A stretch of DNA of 43,428 nt from Deltaproteobacteria bacterium (lineage in GTDB: Bacteria; Myxococcota_A; UBA796; SXON01). Positions within the stretch are counted from its first letter, which is position 1, and each line of letters begins with the position of its first letter. The DNA is taken from the NCBI GenBank assembly GCA_947490345.1, contig CANLGL010000047.1:1-43428 (forward strand). The letters are read 5' to 3'. The translations under genes and the position numbers were made by a program. The notes beneath the pieces were generated by a model that saw only the letters and a list, made by a program, of their open reading frames with translations, made no database searches and had not been told where the DNA came from. Positions 38,469 through 43,428 of this stretch are shown here, in pieces.

Positions 38469-40304
38469 CTACCGCCCCAGCGCTCCTCCTGCGGCCTCGC
38501 TTGCGTCGAGGATGCCGCGGCTGCCGAAGGCAACCCACTCGCCCCCCGGTAGTGAGCGTAGGACGCGGCGTTCGGTGCCGTTCATCTCCCGCTCCAACAG
38601 TGCGCCGCTCCGGGCCGGTTCGATGACCAGACCCTGCTCGGCATCAACCTCTGCGGCGGGATGCAGGCCCGTCAACTCTCCGACCACCACCTGCTTGTGG
38701 ATGTCCACGAACATGATCGTGGCGTGCTCCCCGTCGGGGATGCGGACGGCAGCGTACTGACCGCCGGTGATGCCCCAGATGCGGTCGGGGGCGGCCCCGA
38801 ATTGGAGGACGTCCCGCGCCTCGGCCGGGACGCCGTCGCGCGCGCTCCGGGACAAGTCGTAGTGGGCGAGGATGTGGTCCTGGTCGAGCACCAACAGGTC
38901 GGGGCGCCGATTCACGAAGGTCAAAAGCCGAATCGGTACGTCGGCGGAGGGGCGGGGGTCGGGGACCGCGTCGCGACCGGTGCCGGGCTCGACGATCTTG
39001 ACCGCACCACGGGGGGTGACCAGGCCAAGCCAGGTGCCGCCGTGGGAAAGCGCCATCGCCGTCGGCCACTGAAGCTCCCAGGCCCGATTGTTACCGAGGT
39101 CCCACCAGCGCACCCCGCGGTTGGCAAGCTGGGCCGCCATCACGTTGCCGCCCACCGCGACGTCGGTGGCGCCGGCGGTCTCGGGCCCGGCATCGAAGAC
39201 GACCCGGCCGCTCCGGACGTCGTACAACCGCAAGGAGCCAGTCACCGGACGGACGAGCACGTAGCGCCCCTCGCGCTCGGCCTGCACCACCGCGACGGGC
39301 GCGCCGACGTCGATGGCCTTGCCGCGCCGGTCACCCAGCCAGATCTGGACACGGTCACCATGCGCGGCGAGCCGCACCGTGCCGAAACCACCCACGGCCG
39401 TCACCGGGCCCGCGGCGGCCTCCCCGCCACCGTGGGCCAGTCCGTCGCTGCCGCCGACTCGGATGCCCTCTTGACCCCACCACGCGGCCCCCGAGGTCTG
39501 CGGCGCGCCGTGGCGCACGCTCTCCACCGGTTGCAGGTCAGGCATCGAGAAGACGTGCACGCTGCGCGTGCTGACCGCCCCGATCTGCACGCCATCAGGC
39601 CGTTGGATGACGCCCAGCATCCCGCTGCCGCCACGCGCCGCGAAGCTGCTGACCAGCCGCCCGTCCACCACGCGCAGCAGCGAAAGACCTGAAGCCCCCG
39701 CGGCGATGACCAGCGTCCCGTCCAGCGAGAAGGCCGCCCGGTCGGCAGGCATCTGCAGCCGGTCCATGGGGAGGCCCTGGTGTGAGATGAGGTCCACCAG
39801 CCGCGGCTGCCCTTGGGCATCCAGGCACAAGACCCGCTGGCCATGCCCGTCGAAGTCCACCGTCAGCCCGCCGAAGCCCTGCCACGCGACCTCACGTTTG
39901 CCGTTGGCGATGTCCCAGATGCGCAAGAGCCCGTCGACGGCGATCGTCGCGACCCGCGCCCCTTCGGGCGACAGCGCAACCCCGCGCATTGCACGTACCC
40001 GGCCGCGCGCGCCGTCGCGCAGCTCCTGGAACACCGGCGCGCCGCTGTCGGTCTGGTAGACCCCGATGGTCCCGTCGTCGTCGCCCGCGGCGACCATCGT
40101 ACCGCCGCGAATCACCGCCAACGCGCCGGTGATGCCCACGCCCGGCCGGAAGACCAACCCCGGCGTGGCTTCCCCAGCCCGCACCACCGCAATCAGGCCC
40201 GATGCGTCCGCCGTGGCGAGCACGCCGCTCCACGGGTCGTACGCGGCCGCGGTGATCGGCGCGTCATGAACGTTGGGGCAGAAGCCGTCTGCCAGGGAGG
40301 CCAT
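38469..40304 (-). CDS. WD40-like beta-propeller protein
   Basis: The 611-residue protein is a repeat of propeller blades with WD40-like strands: AAYDPWSGVLATADASGLIA, VALSPEGARVATIAVDGLLR followed by IWDIANGK, AFSLDGTLVIAAGASGLSLL, LYDVRSGRVVF and WWDLGNNRAWE. At least ten blade-like units suggest one large or two smaller propellers. No signal peptide is visible, so it is probably cytoplasmic and a protein-interaction scaffold. The ATG lies nine bases after the tatC stop, so it is probably expressed with the Tat genes. No catalytic domain is apparent. Confidence 0.82.
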   Translation of the reverse strand: MASLADGFCPNVHDAPITAAAYDPWSGVLATADASGLIAVVRAGEATPGLVFRPGVGITGALAVIRGGTMVAAGDDDGTIGVYQTDSGAPVFQELRDGARGRVRAMRGVALSPEGARVATIAVDGLLRIWDIANGKREVAWQGFGGLTVDFDGHGQRVLCLDAQGQPRLVDLISHQGLPMDRLQMPADRAAFSLDGTLVIAAGASGLSLLRVVDGRLVSSFAARGGSGMLGVIQRPDGVQIGAVSTRSVHVFSMPDLQPVESVRHGAPQTSGAAWWGQEGIRVGGSDGLAHGGGEAAAGPVTAVGGFGTVRLAAHGDRVQIWLGDRRGKAIDVGAPVAVVQAEREGRYVLVRPVTGSLRLYDVRSGRVVFDAGPETAGATDVAVGGNVMAAQLANRGVRWWDLGNNRAWELQWPTAMALSHGGTWLGLVTPRGAVKIVEPGTGRDAVPDPRPSADVPIRLLTFVNRRPDLLVLDQDHILAHYDLSRSARDGVPAEARDVLQFGAAPDRIWGITGGQYAAVRIPDGEHATIMFVDIHKQVVVGELTGLHPAAEVDAEQGLVIEPARSGALLEREMNGTERRVLRSLPGGEWVAFGSRGILDASEAAGGALGR

Positions 40305-40313
40305 CGACCGATC

Positions 40314-41054
40314 CTAACGTTTCTTGGTGGTCGCGAAGCGCGCCACCACGATCCCGACGCCGTACAAAAGCACCAACGGCCCCGCCATCAGCAACTGGGA
40401 GATGACGTCCGGAGGGGTGAGGATGCCGGCGATCACGAAGATGCCGACGAGGCTGTAGCGAAAGGCCTTGAGCATGTCGATGTGATCGATGGCGCCCATG
40501 CGCGCCAGAAACCAGACCACGATCGGGAGCTGAAACGACGCGCCGAACGCCGCCATCAGCGTCGTCGCGAAGCTGAGGTAGCTCTGGATCGAGATGACAG
40601 CTTGGACGTCTTCCCCGTTCATCTCCAAGAAGACGGGAAAGCCGAAGTGGAAGACGACATAGTAGGCGAACGCGCCCCCGCCGATGAAAAGCGCGGTGCT
40701 GGTGCTGACGAGCGGGAGCACCCAGCGCCGCTCGGTGTCGTAGAGCCCCGGCGCCACGAAGCGCCAGATCTGCCAGAAGATGATCGGCGAGCTGACGAAG
40801 AGGGCCGTGAAGCCGGCCACGTGCATCTGCACAAAGAAGCCCTCCATGGCCTGGTGCACCGCCAGAGTGCCCTTGCCAGTGATGAGCAGCGCGCGGTTCA
40901 TCGGCCGCGCCAGCCACGCGAAGATCTCGTTGGCGAAGGTGAACGACAGGGCGAAGCTCACCCCGAGCGAGATCATGCACACGATGAGTCGGGAGCGAAG
41001 CTCCCGCAGGTGCTCGAGAATCGGCATCCGGAACTCGTCGGGGACGGTGCTCAC
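40314..41054 (-). CDS. tatC: Twin-arginine translocase subunit TatC
   Basis: The 246-residue polytopic membrane protein is the Tat receptor core that binds twin-arginine signal peptides. The N-terminal motif ILEHLRELRSRLIVC and the first periplasmic block (LVSSPIIFWQIWRFVAPGLY as FVSSPIIFWQIWRFVAPGLY here) are typical, as are the conserved F-P-V-F segment and TPPDVISQLLMAGPL at the end. Six hydrophobic helices can be counted. The ATG overlaps the tatB stop. A Lys-Lys-Arg tail ends the protein. Together with the upstream gene it gives a TatBC pair; a separate tatA may be elsewhere. Confidence 0.96.
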   Translation of the reverse strand: MSTVPDEFRMPILEHLRELRSRLIVCMISLGVSFALSFTFANEIFAWLARPMNRALLITGKGTLAVHQAMEGFFVQMHVAGFTALFVSSPIIFWQIWRFVAPGLYDTERRWVLPLVSTSTALFIGGGAFAYYVVFHFGFPVFLEMNGEDVQAVISIQSYLSFATTLMAAFGASFQLPIVVWFLARMGAIDHIDMLKAFRYSLVGIFVIAGILTPPDVISQLLMAGPLVLLYGVGIVVARFATTKKR

Positions 41055-41482
41055 GTGTCACCCGCTTCGGGCGCGGCGGGAGCGGCGACGGGGTCGGGCG
41101 TGGCGGTGGCCGGCTGACCGGCGACGCGTGGCCGCGCGACCGCATCGGCCGGCATGGGGGTCGCGACAGTGCCTTCGGCCGCAGCGCCCTCTGCGGGCGC
41201 TTCGGCGTCGCTGGCGGCGCGCTGCGCCCCCTCGCGTTCCTCCTGACGCCGGGTCTCGATCTCCTTCCGGCGCGCCTCCAGCTCCTCGCGACGACGGTCG
41301 GATTCGTGTCGCGCGACCTCAGCGTTGAAGGTCCGGCGAAGGTCGTCGCTCATACGACGGAACTTCCCGTAGTAGCGCCCCGCCACCGACATCAGCTCCG
41401 GGATGCGGTCCGGGCCTACAAAGACCAGGATCAACACCGCGATGACGAGCAGCTCTCCGATGCTCAGGTCGAACAGAGACAC
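41051..41482 (-). CDS. tatB: TatA/TatB-family translocase subunit, probably TatB
   Basis: The 143-residue protein starts at GTG 41482 behind a good AGGAG site. One N-terminal membrane helix (SIGELLVIAVLILVFVGPDR) with the GPDRIPEL hinge is followed by the amphipathic helix (VAGRYYGKFRRMSDDL), then a Lys/Arg/Glu-rich coiled coil and an Ala/Pro tail. The GP hinge and long amphipathic/coiled region suit TatB rather than TatA. The stop overlaps the tatC ATG (GTGA/ATGA style), the standard tatBC order. The 187 bases upstream to the amidotransferase gene hold no clear gene, except for a possible protein tail at 41541-41615. Confidence 0.9.
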   Translation of the reverse strand: MSLFDLSIGELLVIAVLILVFVGPDRIPELMSVAGRYYGKFRRMSDDLRRTFNAEVARHESDRRREELEARRKEIETRRQEEREGAQRAASDAEAPAEGAAAEGTVATPMPADAVARPRVAGQPATATPDPVAAPAAPEAGDT

Positions 41483-41668
41483 TCCTGGGGGGGGCGCTGG
41501 CTATCACGAAAACCGGGCGCGGCCGAGGCCGCGGCGGGGGCTAGCGCTTCGCGCCGTCCACGGCCCAAGCCGTGCCGTCGACCGTCAGCGGCACCGAGCC
41601 TGCCTCGGGAGTCACCCCGGTCCCATTTTGCGTTATGTCGCCGCTTCCTCTGCCGATGTGGGTTCCGG

Positions 41669-42508
41669 ATGTGCAGGCTTTTCGGTTTCCGCTCGGCGGT
41701 GCTCTCTCGCGCCCATCGGTCGCTGGTCACCGCCCAGAACGCGCTCGCCGACCAGGCGCGTGAGCATCCTCACGGCTGGGGCATCGGCTACTTCCAGTCG
41801 GGCGAGGCCTATGTCTTGAAGTCGGAGGGACCGGCGGCGGACTCGACCAGCTTCCGCCGGGCGGCGGATCGCTTGGCGTCGAATGCGCTGGTGGCGCACG
41901 TTCGCCGCGCTACCGTCGGCGAGGTGGGTCCGCTCAACACCCACCCGTTTCGCCACGGACGCTGGCTCTTCGCCCACAACGGCACGATCCACGGCTTTTC
42001 CGAGATCGAAGCCGCGATGCGGCGGGGCACGCCCGACGCGATCTGGCAGGAGCGGCTCGGTGACACCGACAGCGAGGCGTTCTTTGCGCTCTTGTTGGGC
42101 GCCTTCCAGGCGCGCGGCGTCGATGTCAGCGGGCATGAGCCGGCCGATGTCGCGACCGTGACGGACGCGGTGCAGGCCACTGTTTCGGCGGTGACGGAGT
42201 GGGCCGAGGCCGGAGGGCATGAGGCGCCGGTCCTCAACTTCGTGCTCACCAACGGCCGGGAGTTCTTCGCGCAGCGCTGGCGTAGGGAGCTGCACTTCTC
42301 GACGCAGAAGCTCTTCTGCCGGGACGCGGGCACGTGCCCAGAGCGTGAAAAGCCCTGCTTGCTCGCCGTGCGGCCGCCCGGTCGGGTCAACCACCTGCTC
42401 ATCGCCAGCGAACGGATCGGCGACGAGGAGCAGTGGGAGGCGGTGGCGGACGGGGAGCTTTTGGCGATCGATGGGGAGTTTCACTTCCATCGGGCGTTGG
42501 TGGCGTAA
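41669..42508 (+). CDS. Class II glutamine amidotransferase (YafJ/EgtC-like)
   Basis: The 279-residue enzyme starts MCRLFGFRS, exposing the nucleophile Cys2 after Met removal. Family motifs are QAREHPHGWGIGYF, VRRATVGEVGPLNTHPF, WLFAHNGTIHGF and GDTDSEAFFALLL, which belong to the EgtC/YafJ Ntn-type glutamine amidotransferases. It would release ammonia or hydrolyse a gamma-glutamyl group; the exact substrate is not known, and no ergothioneine genes adjoin it. The frame is open upstream to 41306 but only ATG 41669 gives the required N-terminal Cys. It converges with tRNA-Glu. Confidence 0.9.
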   Translation: MCRLFGFRSAVLSRAHRSLVTAQNALADQAREHPHGWGIGYFQSGEAYVLKSEGPAADSTSFRRAADRLASNALVAHVRRATVGEVGPLNTHPFRHGRWLFAHNGTIHGFSEIEAAMRRGTPDAIWQERLGDTDSEAFFALLLGAFQARGVDVSGHEPADVATVTDAVQATVSAVTEWAEAGGHEAPVLNFVLTNGREFFAQRWRRELHFSTQKLFCRDAGTCPEREKPCLLAVRPPGRVNHLLIASERIGDEEQWEAVADGELLAIDGEFHFHRALVA

Positions 42509-42525
42509 TCTTGGGGTCGGCGTGA

Positions 42526-42599
42526 GAGTCCCAAAGGGATTCGAACCCCTGTTTGCGCCCGGAGAGGGCGCCGTCCTTGGCCAGCTAGACGATGGGACC
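42526..42599 (-). tRNA. tRNA-Glu (anticodon CTC), unusual positions
   Basis: Read on the minus strand from 42599, the 74-base RNA begins GGTCCCATCGTCTAG and closely follows tRNA-Glu, including AACAGGGGTTCGAATCCC in the T arm. The anticodon stem GCGCC/GGCGC encloses CTCTCCG, giving anticodon CTC. Oddities are C37 where a purine is expected, the possible C32-G38 pair, a G1.U72 pair and C73 as discriminator instead of G. The 3' CCA is not encoded. It could be a functional divergent copy or a decaying one. Confidence 0.88.
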
Positions 42600-42617
42600 G
42601 TGTTTCGCGCGCTCCCG

Positions 42618-43031
42618 CTACCAGAACTCAGGAGCAAAGTAGGTGACGATGAGGTCGGCGCCGGCGCGTCGGATGGAAACCAGGGTCTCGTTCGCGGCGC
42701 GGGCTCGATCGATCCGGCCGGCGCGTGCGGCCTCGTGAATCATCGCGTACTCGCCGCTCACCTGGTACGCGACAATCGGGACGTCCCAACGGGCGCGGGT
42801 GGCGGCAATGAGATCGAGATTGGTCAGTGCCGGTTTCACCATGATCAGATCGGCGCCTTCTTCGATGTCCGTCGCGGTCTCGCGAAGCGCCTCGCGCCCG
42901 TTGGCCGGGTTCATCTGGTAGCCCCGCCGGTCGCCGTGAGTGGGGGCGCTCGAGGCCGCGTGGCGGAAAGGGCCGTACATGGCCGACGCCATCTTGGCGG
43001 CGTAGGACATGACCAAGGTGTCGCCGAGACC
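42618..43031 (-). pseudogene. hemB: 5'-truncated hemB (porphobilinogen synthase C-terminal part)
   Basis: The last 137 residues of porphobilinogen synthase (5-aminolevulinate dehydratase) are intact from about [13 protein letters not shown] to the end ([14 protein letters not shown]). Both active-site Lys residues are present, in [16 protein letters not shown] and in [11 protein letters not shown]. The family's roughly 190 N-terminal residues, including the metal site, are missing. Upstream of 43031 the minus-strand reading no longer resembles HemB, and plus-strand ferrochelatase begins within about 15 bases. The stop is 18 bases from tRNA-Glu. Either the genome has been rearranged here or the assembly is chimeric. 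Confidence 0.85.
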
Positions 43032-43043
43032 CCGCGTTGTGTT

Positions 43044-43325
43044 GGGTTGGAGAAGCCCGAGGTGAGCTTCCAGAGTCGACTCGGGCCCGCGGCTTGGATG
43101 ACTCCATCCACCACGGACACCCTGCAGCGTTTGGCGAAGGAGGGCGCCCGCCGAGTGGTGGTGCTCACGCCGTCGTTCGTGGCCGACTGTCTCGAAACCC
43201 TCGAAGAGATCGCGATCGCCGGCGCGGAGACCTTCCGCAACGCAGGCGGCAGCGTGCTCCGTGTGGCCCCGTGCGTAAACGCGGACCCGCGGTGGGTGGA
43301 GGCGGCGCGAGCGTTGGTGGCCTAG
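43044..43325 (+). pseudogene. hemH: 5'-truncated hemH (ferrochelatase C-terminal part)
   Basis: The plus-strand frame from about 43044 reads [20 protein letters not shown], then a [20 protein letters not shown] block, and [15 protein letters not shown] with [11 protein letters not shown] before the stop at 43323-43325. This is the C-terminal third of ferrochelatase (family: FQSRxG, [13 protein letters not shown]). About 220 N-terminal residues with the iron-chelatase active site are missing. The plus frame stays open upstream, but only as the antisense of hemB. The two truncated heme genes point away from a junction at about 43032-43044. Confidence 0.85.
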
Positions 43326-43428
43326 CAGGCCGCTGAAAAACCCGCTGCTGGCGGTGGACAAGCGTCGGCGGGCGGGTGATCGGCGTCTATGCGCGGAACG
43401 ACTCCGAAACAGCCCTCGATGCTCGCCC

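Noticed and set aside
42219..43040. Long plus-strand ORF running into the hemH fragment
   Set aside because: It is the out-of-frame reading of the amidotransferase gene and the antisense of tRNA-Glu and hemB; only the part from about 43044 resembles ferrochelatase.
16127..43325. Selenoprotein gene with in-frame TGA near selC
   Set aside because: I found no gene in the window whose family similarity continues through a TGA; the frameshifted gene at 15874-16111 needs a base deletion rather than UGA readthrough.

Overview
The window is a GC-rich, densely packed bacterial segment. Three things point to Myxococcota (delta-proteobacterial lineage). A secreted protein ends in a MYXO-CTERM-like tail (Cys-Gly-Cys, hydrophobic helix, Arg run; gene at 27095-27877). 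Many lipoproteins begin their mature part with Cys followed by an Asp-Thr-rich linker (CPGETDTGDTA type). Calcium-binding thrombospondin type 3 repeats and beta-propeller lipoproteins are abundant. Genes are commonly joined by 4-base ATGA/GTGA overlaps, so most of the window is read as short translationally coupled operons.

Layout. 1-5443 (+): intergenic hairpins, a PduO-type cobalamin adenosyltransferase, an unknown protein, an FmdB zinc ribbon, a lipoprotein, arginyl-tRNA synthetase and a membrane class III nucleotide cyclase. 5479-6171 (-): a lipoprotein and the ribosome-assembly protein YhbY. 6207-9823 (+): UDP-glucuronate decarboxylase-like enzyme, alanine racemase, MlaE and MlaF. 9908-15386 (+): a secreted-region module made of a one-polypeptide propeller/AraC transmembrane regulator, a palindrome, a thrombospondin-3 repeat protein and an LVIVD-repeat lipoprotein. 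15451-15831: a four-copy inverted repeat followed by selC, the selenocysteine tRNA. 15874-19096 (-): a frameshifted small gene, a degenerate M24 peptidase and a lytic transglycosylase. 19132-22150 (+): a small unknown protein, a small membrane protein, an unusual SGNH-hydrolase/PstS-like fusion and an M50B membrane peptidase. 22229-27877 (-): MYXO-CTERM protein, biotin carboxylase, biotin carrier protein and hybrid histidine kinase. 27925-32157 (+): four consecutive beta-propeller lipoproteins, three of them NHL-repeat paralogues. 32138-33697 (-): MreB and a zinc-ribbon membrane protein. 33818-35467 (+): SppA. 35494-41482 (-): TatB, TatC, a WD40-like protein, a second lytic transglycosylase and two small TRL-like lipoproteins. 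41669-42508 (+): class II glutamine amidotransferase. 42526-43428: tRNA-Glu and an abrupt junction between a 5'-truncated hemB (-) and a 5'-truncated hemH (+).

The recognisable theme is the cell envelope: D-alanine supply, Mla lipid transport, two Slt-type transglycosylases, Tat export, SppA, MreB and many lipoproteins. The points most worth a second look are the SGNH-PstS fusion with its M50B neighbour, the selC locus with its inverted tandem repeat, the single-chain propeller/AraC regulator beside a perfect palindrome, the dispersed GGCGA-loop hairpin family, and the hemB/hemH junction, which is either a real rearrangement or an assembly chimera. Everything here is read by eye from the sequence; no alignment or search was run.
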